Source: Paenibacillus_AR mesotrionivorans (lineage in GTDB: Bacteria > Bacillota > Bacilli > Paenibacillales > NBRC-103111). From it: a stretch of DNA of 64,000 bases. The notes under the pieces were generated by a model. That model worked only from the letters and a program-made list of their open reading frames with translations. It had not been told where the DNA came from and searched no databases. The stretch covers positions 1 through 64,000 of the forward strand of contig NZ_JBJURJ010000005.1 in assembly GCF_046098205.1 (NCBI RefSeq). The letters run 5' to 3'. Made by a program: the position numbers and the translations under genes. Positions 26,908-35,646 of the stretch are shown here, piece by piece (the stretch's first letter is position 1; each line of letters begins with the position of its first letter).

Positions 26908-29900
26908 CTACAGCTCCTCCTTAAACACCGGGGTGATGCTAAGGCTGAAACTGAATTCCTTTTCGTTCAGGCGGTATTGATCCAACAGCTCCGGCCCGCA
27001 GGAATTGGAGCCCACTCCGCTCAGCTTGTAATCCAACTGCACAATGGTTTCCTTCCGGGGGGACAGCTCATAGGTGTGCTTCGCCTTGTCCAGATCCGCG
27101 GGTGTATAATGGGAGGCATTGAAGGAAAAATGCTCCGCACCGGAGACAAACTTCAGTCCCATCCCCAGTAGATTGGATACGATCACCCAGTCCGCGCCAT
27201 AGCGGGAGCCGTTTTCCTGGGGCATCACGTAATTCTCGAACATGTCGTCCACGCTAACCAGATATTTGCCCTTCTTGACACTGTGGCGTTTGTCCATATA
27301 GCTTTCATGCGGCCCGTATCCGAAATATTCCACCTCTTCATTGCCTGCGGGCATAGTCATCTGCAGGCCGAAACGGGGAAGGAACGGCACATCCTCCCGC
27401 ACCTGGACCCGGGTTTCCAGTGTAATCCCGCCTGCCGGGTCTACCTGCCAGACGGCTTCACCGTGGAGGATGGGCTTGCGGATATATCCCCCAAGTGAAT
27501 AGTGGACTGCAATCTCCACTCCGCCAGCCTGCGTTTTGGACCAGGTGGTGTTGTACACCTTCATTCCGGCGCGGTCAAATCCCTCGATCTGCCACTTGTG
27601 GCGGATGTTCCGGTCATTATCCGTCGGCGCCCGCCAGATGTTGAAGCTCACAGGACCGGCCAACATGTGCACCCCGTGATAGGTAATTCCGGTAAACACA
27701 CCCTCGTACAAGTCAAAAGCATGGCTGAACTCGAAGCCGGAAACCGCCAGCACATGTCCCCTTTGCTCAGCCTCTACCGGCACCACAGGCTCCAACGCAG
27801 CCGCGGACAACGCGGTGTCACCGGCAGCCTTGGCAGGCAGATGGAACTGGGCGAACACCACCTCATAACCGGCCTCCGCCCACGGATAATCCTGGCGGGT
27901 GCGCGCGCTTACTGTCAGATAATACCGTCCGGCCCCATCAGCCGGAAGCATATAAGGCACCTGCACAATGCAGCTTTCACCGGGCGTTGCATTTACGCCG
28001 GAGAGCTCCCCTTGGGCTACACACTCCCCGTCCTTTTCCACCTTCCATCCAAAAAACAGCGCGGACAAGTCTACAAAGTCATACAGGTTGGTCACGCTCA
28101 GTTGGCCCGCGGCCAAGTCCTTCTCGCCGATCCGCACCGGGGCAATGATTTGCTTCAGCTCCAGCAGGCCCTTATGAGGCTTCCGGTCCGGGCTAACCAG
28201 GCCGTCGATGCAGAAGTTGCCGTCGTGGGGCTTATCCCCAAAATCTCCGCCGTATGCGTAATAAGGTACTCCATCCTCCGTTCGGGTGAGAATGCCGTGG
28301 TCGCACCATTCCCATACACAACCGCCCATCAGCTTCGGATAACGGTAGATGACATCCCAATAATCCTTCAGGTCACCGGGGCCATTGCCCATGGCATGGC
28401 TGTATTCGCATTGAAACAACGGCTTCGTGTTATCCGGATTCTCCGCAAACTCAATCATCTCCGAGATGGAGGCGTACATCCGGCTTTGCACATCCAGAGC
28501 GTCAATATTAGGATCGCCGTTATATTTGGCCGCTGCGCCTTCATAATGAACAGGACGGGAGAGATCACGCCTGCGGGTCCATTCCGCCATGGCGATATGG
28601 TTGGGCCCGTAGCCGGATTCATTGCCCATGGACCACATCACAATGCAGGCATGGTTTTTGTCCCGCTCTACCATACGGACAGCCCGCTCCACAAAGGCCG
28701 TTTTCCAATCCGGGTGGTTGGTCAAAGTATGGAAGCTTCCCGCCTCCCAGGAGCCTGCGTTCACCACGCCGTGGCACTCCAGATCCGCCTCGTCCACCAC
28801 ATAGAAGCCGTACTGGTCGCATAATTCAAGAAAGCGGGGATCATTGGGATAGTGGGAGGTGCGAATGGTATTCACGTTATGGGCCTTCATCAGATTCAGG
28901 TCCTGGATCATATGGTTCAACGGAATGGTTTGCCCCAGCTGCGGATGGGAATCATGCCGGTTCACACCCTTCAGCTTGATAGCCCTGCCGTTTACGGTGA
29001 ATACCCCTTCCTGTATTTTCACTTCCTTGAACCCGGTGGAAAAACGCAGCGTTTCCCCTCCCGCCGTCAGATACAGCCTGTACAGATAAGGAGTCTCGGC
29101 ATTCCACAGCACCGGTTTCTCCACCACTAACCTGATCAGACCGGAGCCGTCAATGTGAGCGCTTCCGTTGGCAACCGCAGAACCCGCCGCATCCTTCAAT
29201 ACAGCCGAAACCTGAACCGGACCGATGGTTTCAATCTCACATTGAAGTGCGGCATGGCTGAAGTCCGGGGCCAGCTCCTGACGGTTGAACACATCGCGGA
29301 TGTGCTGCTGCTCCCGGGCTAACAGATACACGTCCCGGTAGATACCGGAGAATCTCCACAGATCCTGATCCTCCAGATAAGTTCCGTCGCACCACTTCAG
29401 CACCATAACGGCGATCCGGTTGACGCCTGAGTGCAGCTTATCGGTGATGCGGAATTCTGCAGGAATCCGGCTGCCTTGGCTGTAGCCCGCATATTCTCCG
29501 TTTACCCACAGATAGAAGCAGGAGTTGACCCCTTCGAACACCAGATATTGTTCCTTGTCCTTCCATGTATCCTTCAACCGGAATTCTCTGACATACAGCC
29601 CCGCGGGATTGGCATCGGGTACAAATGGAGGATCGAAGGGAATCGGATAATTCACGTTGGTATAATGCAGCTGGTCATAGCCGTTGGTCTGCCAGCAGGA
29701 GGGCACCAGCAGATCGTCCCACCCGGAAACCTCCGCATCCGCGCGGTAAAAGTCCTCCGGCACCTCTTTGACACTGGGGTAGTAGCTGAACTTCCAACCG
29801 CCGTTCAGTGTCTGGTAGTGGGGCGAAGCACCTCTTTTGGCGGAATCTGCGGAGGCCTCGTCCCGGTATGGAATGTAATAAGCCCGGGGTGCCTCACGGT

Positions 29901-29949
29901 TTTCCTGCAGCACCTCAGGGTTCTCCCAATATCGGTTTACCTGAATCAT
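26908..29949 (-). CDS. lacZ: Beta-galactosidase, GH2 LacZ type
   Basis: 1013 residues, the full five-domain LacZ length. Sugar-binding and Ig-like domains precede the TIM barrel, where IVMWSMGNESGYGPN holds the acid/base Glu (about 444) and FQCEYSHAMGNG the nucleophile Glu (about 515). The C-terminal Bgal_small domain runs from about 740 (FEYFGYGPHESYMDK-type motif). It hydrolyses terminal beta-galactosides in the cytoplasm, since no signal peptide is present. In this locus it could trim galactan-derived oligosaccharides. The ATG at 29949 is chosen because AAAGGAG is eight bases upstream; the ATG at 29955 is only two bases from it. Confidence 0.95.
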   Translation of the reverse strand: MIQVNRYWENPEVLQENREAPRAYYIPYRDEASADSAKRGASPHYQTLNGGWKFSYYPSVKEVPEDFYRADAEVSGWDDLLVPSCWQTNGYDQLHYTNVNYPIPFDPPFVPDANPAGLYVREFRLKDTWKDKEQYLVFEGVNSCFYLWVNGEYAGYSQGSRIPAEFRITDKLHSGVNRIAVMVLKWCDGTYLEDQDLWRFSGIYRDVYLLAREQQHIRDVFNRQELAPDFSHAALQCEIETIGPVQVSAVLKDAAGSAVANGSAHIDGSGLIRLVVEKPVLWNAETPYLYRLYLTAGGETLRFSTGFKEVKIQEGVFTVNGRAIKLKGVNRHDSHPQLGQTIPLNHMIQDLNLMKAHNVNTIRTSHYPNDPRFLELCDQYGFYVVDEADLECHGVVNAGSWEAGSFHTLTNHPDWKTAFVERAVRMVERDKNHACIVMWSMGNESGYGPNHIAMAEWTRRRDLSRPVHYEGAAAKYNGDPNIDALDVQSRMYASISEMIEFAENPDNTKPLFQCEYSHAMGNGPGDLKDYWDVIYRYPKLMGGCVWEWCDHGILTRTEDGVPYYAYGGDFGDKPHDGNFCIDGLVSPDRKPHKGLLELKQIIAPVRIGEKDLAAGQLSVTNLYDFVDLSALFFGWKVEKDGECVAQGELSGVNATPGESCIVQVPYMLPADGAGRYYLTVSARTRQDYPWAEAGYEVVFAQFHLPAKAAGDTALSAAALEPVVPVEAEQRGHVLAVSGFEFSHAFDLYEGVFTGITYHGVHMLAGPVSFNIWRAPTDNDRNIRHKWQIEGFDRAGMKVYNTTWSKTQAGGVEIAVHYSLGGYIRKPILHGEAVWQVDPAGGITLETRVQVREDVPFLPRFGLQMTMPAGNEEVEYFGYGPHESYMDKRHSVKKGKYLVSVDDMFENYVMPQENGSRYGADWVIVSNLLGMGLKFVSGAEHFSFNASHYTPADLDKAKHTYELSPRKETIVQLDYKLSGVGSNSCGPELLDQYRLNEKEFSFSLSITPVFKEEL

Positions 29950-30274
29950 CACCATCGCTCCTTTGTGTTCGGATATAACGATATGATTATTATAATAGTT
30001 GATTTCCCTTTCATCTATGGAAATTTATTAAATGAGAATAAAACAATATGAATATATAAAAGAAAATACTAGCCAGATTATCCGCTTGTTGAGCAGCCCC
30101 GAAGCAGCTTGTGAGCAGCTTGCGAGCGGCTTCGGCAGCGGCTTCTGCACAACTACCGCACGGCAGCTTCCGCAGTGGCTCGGGAGAGGCTTCGGCACGG
30201 TTTCGGCAGTGGCTTCGGCGGCAGCTTCGGCTTGGCTTCGGCGGCAGCTTCAGTAACGGCTTCTTGGAGTTACC

Positions 30275-30476
30275 CCCGCTGTGCTAACGGACCAGAAATC
30301 CGTTATTTATCAAAAATGCACTCTTATGAAAATCTTGCGGACCAAGGATCCGTTATTTGCTTGCCCGCCCCTCCAAAAACCACATTTTGATCCAAATAAG
30401 GGCTTCTCAGTCCGTAAAAACGGGAATACGACGTTTTTTCAGAAAATAACGGAACCTGGGTCCGTTAGCAAAACCA
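30275..30476. repeat. TAACGGA/TCCGTTA palindrome cluster
   Basis: CTAACGGACC...ATCCGTTAT near 30284-30306, GGACC...GGATCCGTTAT near 30341-30358, and ATAACGGAAC...GTCCGTTAGC near 30445-30470. The ends are conserved and the internal four to six bases vary. Confidence 0.75.
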
Positions 30477-30481
30477 CTACA

Positions 30482-30529
30482 CAAAAAACCAAGGAGCGTT
30501 AGCGGGGACAAACCGCCTGGCTCCTTGGT
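30482..30529 (-). terminator. Terminator of the 1637-residue GH43 gene
   Basis: ACCAAGGAGC/GCTCCTTGGT stem followed on the minus strand by TTTTTTG. Confidence 0.85.
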
Positions 30530-30562
30530 CTTATTGATTTTACTTAGAATCAACAGCTTCTC

Positions 30563-33500
30563 TTAGTTGCTGCGCCACGCGATATAACGCATCAACATGG
30601 CGGACAGCTCCGCCCGGGAGACTGCACTGGCGGGCTCCAGGAGGTTGCCTTCTTTGCCGTTCAGGATACCGGCCGACACAGCCCAAGCCATGGCATCGTT
30701 TGCCCAGCCGGAGATCTCTCCGCTGTCCGCAAAGCTTTTGCCGTTGCTGCTTGGCGCAGGCTGACCGGCGTACCGGTGCAGGATCGTAGCCAACTGCTCC
30801 CGCGTGATGGAAGCTTCCGGAGCGCTGCCGTCGCTGATGCCAGAGGCCGCCGCCCAATCCTTAGCCTTGCTGTACCAATATTCCCCTCCGTCGGTCTCCA
30901 CACCCTGCAGGCGCGCCATAACCGTGAACAGCATAGCACGGCTCAGTGTTGCATCTGGTGCGAAGCTTCCTTTATCCGTTCCGGTGAACAATCCGCTGCC
31001 GGTGGTGAAGGCGATCGCCTCGGCTGCCCAATGCGTGCCGGGCACATCCTGGAAGCTGACCTTGTGGTCAGTCACCTCTACGGTCATATTGCTCTTGGCG
31101 GTAAAGCTTACTCCCTCCGCTGAAACTACCGTTCCGATGATCTCCCGGGTTCCGTTATCCCGGACCGCATAAACCACCGTGGAAGCAGAAGCATTCGTAA
31201 ACGGAACAGTGACCTGCGCCCGTGCCACACCTTCCGGCATAACAACAGCGGAGGTTACCTTCCCGAGGGCAGTTACAGTGGTTTCTACCTTAACTCCCTT
31301 CACATCCGTTGTGACAATACGGCTGCTGCCATCCGGTTTGCTGACGGTTTCACGCTTGCTTCCGTTTTGTTTGGTGACAATCTCGGTCGTAGTACCGTTG
31401 CTTTCCTTCGTAACCACCTCACGGTCCCCATTCGGCCAAACCGTAGTTTCCGTCACTGCACCAGTTGCCGGGTCGGTTACACTGGTGGTAGTGCTGCCGT
31501 CCTCGTTTTTGGTCCCGGCAGGAGGTGTAGTTGAAGCGGGTGGAGTGGTCCCTCCGTTTGAGGTCTCCGGGTCAGGATCGCTTGGGCTGGAATCCGAGTA
31601 CACACTTGCCGTCACCGTACACGCAGCGGTAAAACTGCCATCCTTCGTAGTCGCCGTAATCACCGCCGTACCGGCGGCATGAACGGTTACCAGCCCCTGT
31701 CCGTCCACAGTAGCCACAGCCGCATTGGAGCTGCTCCAGGCTACTGTTTTGTCTGCTGCATCAGCAGGCTTTACATCCGCGGTGAGCTGAACCGTTTTCG
31801 CCCCATGGTTGGAATACAGCTGGGCGGTAGTCTGGTTCAGGGTCACCCCGGTCACATGAACGGGAGGTGTTTCCGGTTGCGTGTATACACTTACCGTCAC
31901 CGTACAAGCAGCGGTAAACCCGCCATCCTTCGTAGTCGCTGTAATGACCGCTGTACCGGCGGCATGAACCGTTACAAGTCCTTGTTCATCCACAGTAGCC
32001 ACTGCCGGAGCGGAGCTGCTCCAGGTCACTGCTTTGTCTGCCGCATCAGCAGGTTTCACATCTGCGGTGAGCTGAACCGTTGAAGCCCCATGGTTGGAAT
32101 ACAGCTGTGCGGTAGTCTGGTTCAGGGTCACCCCGGTGACTTTGACCGGCGGAGCTTGGTACTCTGCAATGGTCAAGGCCACATGGGGACTGGCTTTATG
32201 GGTATCCGTAGCAGTGTAACGCACCCAATACGTTCCCGGGGACAAATTGGCTATCTCCGTCCCCTCCACTGCTTTCCAGGTGATCCCATTGTCGGAGGAC
32301 CATTCCATGGAGGCGTTAACCCCGGTAATGCGCCCATCCGTGGCCCCAGCCGCTGTTGCATCGGTATGTGTAAGTCCCTCCGGCGCAGCCTTTGGTCCTC
32401 CGATCACCATCGTCTTGAAATCATCGAAGTCCATGGAGGCATTGGCATAACCGTCAATGCCGAATAGCTGGCCAACCAGCTTGTTGCCGCCTGCATGGCG
32501 GAAATTGTAATCGGTGGCGATCACAGCATCATTGACATAAACGGTATACTTCTTGGCATTCCAGTCGGCCACCATCTTGATGTGGTACCAGGTATTTAAT
32601 TGGAAGTCGATGAGCTTATTCTTTGTGGGACCGTTTTGCACCAGAATTTTGCCCATATCAAAAGCGGAAACCACGGAATAATTGCCGGTGCCGCTGTCAT
32701 TCCTCACCATGGCGCCATTGGCGTATTGGAAGCTGGTATTCAACCGGGCGCGGTATTCAATGACAATGCGCTCATCCTCTCCCGACTTTACCTCGCCTGC
32801 AAACGGCAGGAACAGGTTTACTTTGCCTGAAGTAGCGGTTGTAGTCAGCCGGAGGAATTTATTGCCGGACTCTTCCTGAACCGCAGCCGCAGCTCCATTC
32901 GTCAGAGCCTCAGAGGTGATGCCGTACGGAAATTTGCCTACCGTATCACCGGAGAAATCCCGGTAAGCGTTATAGATAGCGCCGTCCTGATTATTGTTCA
33001 GTGACCCTAACAGCGCGGCTTCCGCCTGGGCCAGACTCTCCAGCTCCGCCTCAAACTGTTCCTTGGTCAGCTCGGCGTTTAAAGCCATGGGCTCTGCCTT
33101 GTTCACCTCAGCCACGAAGGCATCGTACTTGGCTTGGCTATAGTTGCCTAATCCATCGCCCAACGGATAGGAGAGGTTAACCAGCTTATTGTTCAGCTGG
33201 TTTACCACTTCGTCCAGTCCCCATCCCGGAATCACCTCTACGGCAATAGCCGCAGGAAGATCACGGCCATCCACCTTCAAGGTGGCCGGCACCTGAACCG
33301 TACCCAGGGAGCTGAAATTCAAGCCCTCCGGCTGCCAGCTCACCACATCCGCCTGCTTCGGCACATTATGGTAAACAACATCCACAACAGAGGGCCGCTT
33401 CGGTGCCATACCGGAGGATGTCTTCACGGTAGAAGCAACCTGAACTGCATCAGAGGACGCAACCACCGTCGCGGTGAAGATGGCCTGTTTGCCTTTGTAA

Positions 33501-35476
33501 TCGGCAGTAATAAGCGCTGTACCCGGTGAAACTGCATAGACCGATTGTGTAACCGAATCTGCGACAATTCTGGCTACTCCGGGATTGCTGCTGGTATATT
33601 GGACATCCCCTGCCGGTGCATTCACCATCTCATAGTTTGAAAAACGGGCGGTTATTTGCAAGGGACGGCTTGTTTGTCCGGCTGTCAGCAGGCGGTCCAA
33701 ACCGCCGTATGCAATGGACTGGACAGCTTTGGGCGCCGCGGCGACAGTAATGGCCGCAGTTGTGGTTTTACCGTTATAGGTGGCAGTGATGGTGGCGCTG
33801 CCTGCACCAACAGCATTGACGTAGCCGCCTCCATCAACAACAGCTACTCTGGTGTCGGAGGAGGTGATTACGGCTCCTGTCTCCACAGCGGAATACGTTG
33901 TGCCTGTCACCGTATACAGCGGCAGCGGCAAGGAGCCATTCAGCCCCAAGGTATACCCCGGTGCACCGAATAACAGCTCCGATGTGTTCAGCCTAACAAG
34001 ATCCAGACTGTCGATGTCGGCGAAATTGTTGCCCTTCGAGAACCGGAGGACATTGCTGCCTTCCTTCAGATACAGCTTCGCTGAAGAAAGCCCCCAGCGG
34101 TTCACTCCTGAATAAACAATGCCCAAGTTGGCACCGGAGCCCCCGTTGACCGACAGAATATGGGACGCATCGTTGGCACTGGGTGAGCCATTGGCATTGC
34201 GCACGGCCAGCAGATAAAAACCCGCCTCCGGCACGTTAACGGTAAATTGGACAACATCATTGGGATTGTTGAGGTTTGTGACCTTCATTCCCCCGGAAGC
34301 ACTGGGCTCCCGACGGACAGCGGGCGTCCCTTCACCGGCCGGGTCCTTCACCAGCTGTGCCTGCTCCGCTTCATAACGCTGTCTCACCGGCTCGCCGGAG
34401 GGTACGGCAATTGGAGTGTTGGGATCCACCGGCACACCCAGGTTCGGTGTATGGTCGGCATTCCACGTGAACTTCTGCGTGTGGACCTTGCGGGTCCAGC
34501 CTGATCCCGGCCAGCGGGCCGCATGATAAATGATCCAGTCCTCGGTGCCGTCCGGAGACGAGACGATACTGTGATGGCCAGGGCCGTAAACGCCGTTGGC
34601 GCTGGAGAAAATCGGCTGGTCTTTTTTGACCCAGGATGCGGGATTCATCAAATCGTCGCCTGTTTTGGCTGTAATTAGTCCCAGACAGTAGCTGTCCGTC
34701 CAGCTTCCGTTGGCGGAATAAATCAGGTTGATGGTGTCGTCCTTAACCGTAACCTGAGGGCCTTCATTAATTCTGGCCGGAAGCGACTCCCAGTCGTATT
34801 GGGATGTGGAAATCAACACCCGCTCCGAGCTGATGGTCCACGGGTTGCTCATTTTGGCGATGTATAGGTTCTGGAAGCTTCCATCCGTTTCCTCCCAGCC
34901 GGACCAGATGAAATAATGCTGCTCCCCAACCGTCAGCACCGTGCCGTCAATGGCCCAACGGTCACTGGGATCGGTAATTTTGCCCTTAAACTCCCATGTA
35001 CCTGTCATAGGATCGGCACTGGAATTTTCCACCACATACATGCGGTGGTTGGCATTAGTTCCGTTGTCAGCGGCAAAGTAGACATACCATTTATAATTGC
35101 CGTCGGTATCCTTCAAATAATGCATCTCCGGGGCCCACACATTGGAGCTGTACATGGTGCCGGACACCGGTGACCAGGTCAGGCGTCTTTCCCCCGCCTC
35201 AATGCCGGAGATGGTCTTCGATCTGCGGATCATGACACCGCTGCTGTTAGCAAAAGCATTGTAGTAATAGCCGTCCGTATGCTTATAAACCCACGGGTCA
35301 GCGCCTGTTTGCATAATCACGTTGTAAAAATCCGACACTGTTTTGCCCTCCTGTGCAGAAACCGAATCCGGCTTGGATTGCCCCGGCTCTGCCGCCGCAG
35401 CCACTCCGCCCCATTGCGGGAGCATCAGCAGCACCGCGAGAAAAAGCAGCAGAGACCTGAATTTTTTCTTGACCAT
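30563..35476 (-). CDS. S-layer-anchored GH43 arabinanase-like protein with Ig, LamG-like and SLH domains
   Basis: 1637 residues with a signal peptide ending near residue 28. A GH43 five-blade catalytic domain (about 45-350) shows GADPWVYKHTDGYYY (base Asp), VWAPEMHYLKD, WAIDGTVL (modulating Asp) and INEGPQV (acid Glu). Next come a CBM6/35-like module (YEAEQAQLV), several Big_2-like Ig modules, a helical FIVAR-like segment, a LamG-like module (about 890-1070), two nearly identical Big_2 modules, a charged Thr-rich region and three C-terminal SLH repeats (about 1450-1637) for binding pyruvylated wall polymer. Probable substrate: arabinan side chains of pectin. The start follows AAGGAGG. A cre-like site lies about 160 bp upstream. 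Confidence 0.9.
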   Translation of the reverse strand: MVKKKFRSLLLFLAVLLMLPQWGGVAAAAEPGQSKPDSVSAQEGKTVSDFYNVIMQTGADPWVYKHTDGYYYNAFANSSGVMIRRSKTISGIEAGERRLTWSPVSGTMYSSNVWAPEMHYLKDTDGNYKWYVYFAADNGTNANHRMYVVENSSADPMTGTWEFKGKITDPSDRWAIDGTVLTVGEQHYFIWSGWEETDGSFQNLYIAKMSNPWTISSERVLISTSQYDWESLPARINEGPQVTVKDDTINLIYSANGSWTDSYCLGLITAKTGDDLMNPASWVKKDQPIFSSANGVYGPGHHSIVSSPDGTEDWIIYHAARWPGSGWTRKVHTQKFTWNADHTPNLGVPVDPNTPIAVPSGEPVRQRYEAEQAQLVKDPAGEGTPAVRREPSASGGMKVTNLNNPNDVVQFTVNVPEAGFYLLAVRNANGSPSANDASHILSVNGGSGANLGIVYSGVNRWGLSSAKLYLKEGSNVLRFSKGNNFADIDSLDLVRLNTSELLFGAPGYTLGLNGSLPLPLYTVTGTTYSAVETGAVITSSDTRVAVVDGGGYVNAVGAGSATITATYNGKTTTAAITVAAAPKAVQSIAYGGLDRLLTAGQTSRPLQITARFSNYEMVNAPAGDVQYTSSNPGVARIVADSVTQSVYAVSPGTALITADYKGKQAIFTATVVASSDAVQVASTVKTSSGMAPKRPSVVDVVYHNVPKQADVVSWQPEGLNFSSLGTVQVPATLKVDGRDLPAAIAVEVIPGWGLDEVVNQLNNKLVNLSYPLGDGLGNYSQAKYDAFVAEVNKAEPMALNAELTKEQFEAELESLAQAEAALLGSLNNNQDGAIYNAYRDFSGDTVGKFPYGITSEALTNGAAAAVQEESGNKFLRLTTTATSGKVNLFLPFAGEVKSGEDERIVIEYRARLNTSFQYANGAMVRNDSGTGNYSVVSAFDMGKILVQNGPTKNKLIDFQLNTWYHIKMVADWNAKKYTVYVNDAVIATDYNFRHAGGNKLVGQLFGIDGYANASMDFDDFKTMVIGGPKAAPEGLTHTDATAAGATDGRITGVNASMEWSSDNGITWKAVEGTEIANLSPGTYWVRYTATDTHKASPHVALTIAEYQAPPVKVTGVTLNQTTAQLYSNHGASTVQLTADVKPADAADKAVTWSSSAPAVATVDEQGLVTVHAAGTAVITATTKDGGFTAACTVTVSVYTQPETPPVHVTGVTLNQTTAQLYSNHGAKTVQLTADVKPADAADKTVAWSSSNAAVATVDGQGLVTVHAAGTAVITATTKDGSFTAACTVTASVYSDSSPSDPDPETSNGGTTPPASTTPPAGTKNEDGSTTTSVTDPATGAVTETTVWPNGDREVVTKESNGTTTEIVTKQNGSKRETVSKPDGSSRIVTTDVKGVKVETTVTALGKVTSAVVMPEGVARAQVTVPFTNASASTVVYAVRDNGTREIIGTVVSAEGVSFTAKSNMTVEVTDHKVSFQDVPGTHWAAEAIAFTTGSGLFTGTDKGSFAPDATLSRAMLFTVMARLQGVETDGGEYWYSKAKDWAAASGISDGSAPEASITREQLATILHRYAGQPAPSSNGKSFADSGEISGWANDAMAWAVSAGILNGKEGNLLEPASAVSRAELSAMLMRYIAWRSN
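31602..31860. repeat. Direct repeat copy B (Big_2 module) in the GH43 gene
   Basis: About 259 bp, nearly identical to 31887-32145; the repeat period is 285 bp. It encodes the second of two Big_2 modules that differ at only a handful of residues. Confidence 0.9.
31887..32145. repeat. Direct repeat copy A (Big_2 module) in the GH43 gene
   Basis: Partner of 31602-31860. High nucleotide identity, including synonymous sites, points to recent duplication or gene conversion. Confidence 0.9.
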
Positions 35477-35632
35477 TTGTACGCCTCCTTGGAATCTTCG
35501 CTGCCCGTTGACTGACATGCTGCCTAAACCGCTTTCATTTCCTTGTCCCCTTGTTGGATCAGGCTTTCCCATCCGTTCCCTCATTCTACCTTTCCAGAAA
35601 CCGCATAAAAATGGACAATCTTAAATTGTTTT

Positions 35633-35646
35633 TGTAATCGTTTTAA
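35633..35646 (-). promoter_or_regulatory. cre-like site upstream of the 1637-residue GH43 gene
   Basis: TGTAATCGTTTTAA matches the CcpA consensus TGWNANCGNTNWCA at 13 of 14 positions. It overlaps the stop codon of the upstream GH43 gene and lies about 160 bp before the ATG at 35476. Confidence 0.4.

Larger units (their letters stand above)
29950..30562. other. Intergenic region with low-complexity and palindromic repeats
   Basis: No gene is supported. 29955-30060 is AT-rich and probably holds the lacZ promoter. 30090-30262 is a run of imperfect GGCTTCGGCAGC-type repeats. 30275-30485 carries TAACGGAC...ATCCGTTA and related palindromes. The terminator of the minus-strand GH43 gene closes the region at 30482-30529. 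Confidence 0.65.

Noticed and set aside
27502..28824. 440-codon open frame antisense to lacZ
   Set aside because: Shadow of a well-supported GH2 gene.
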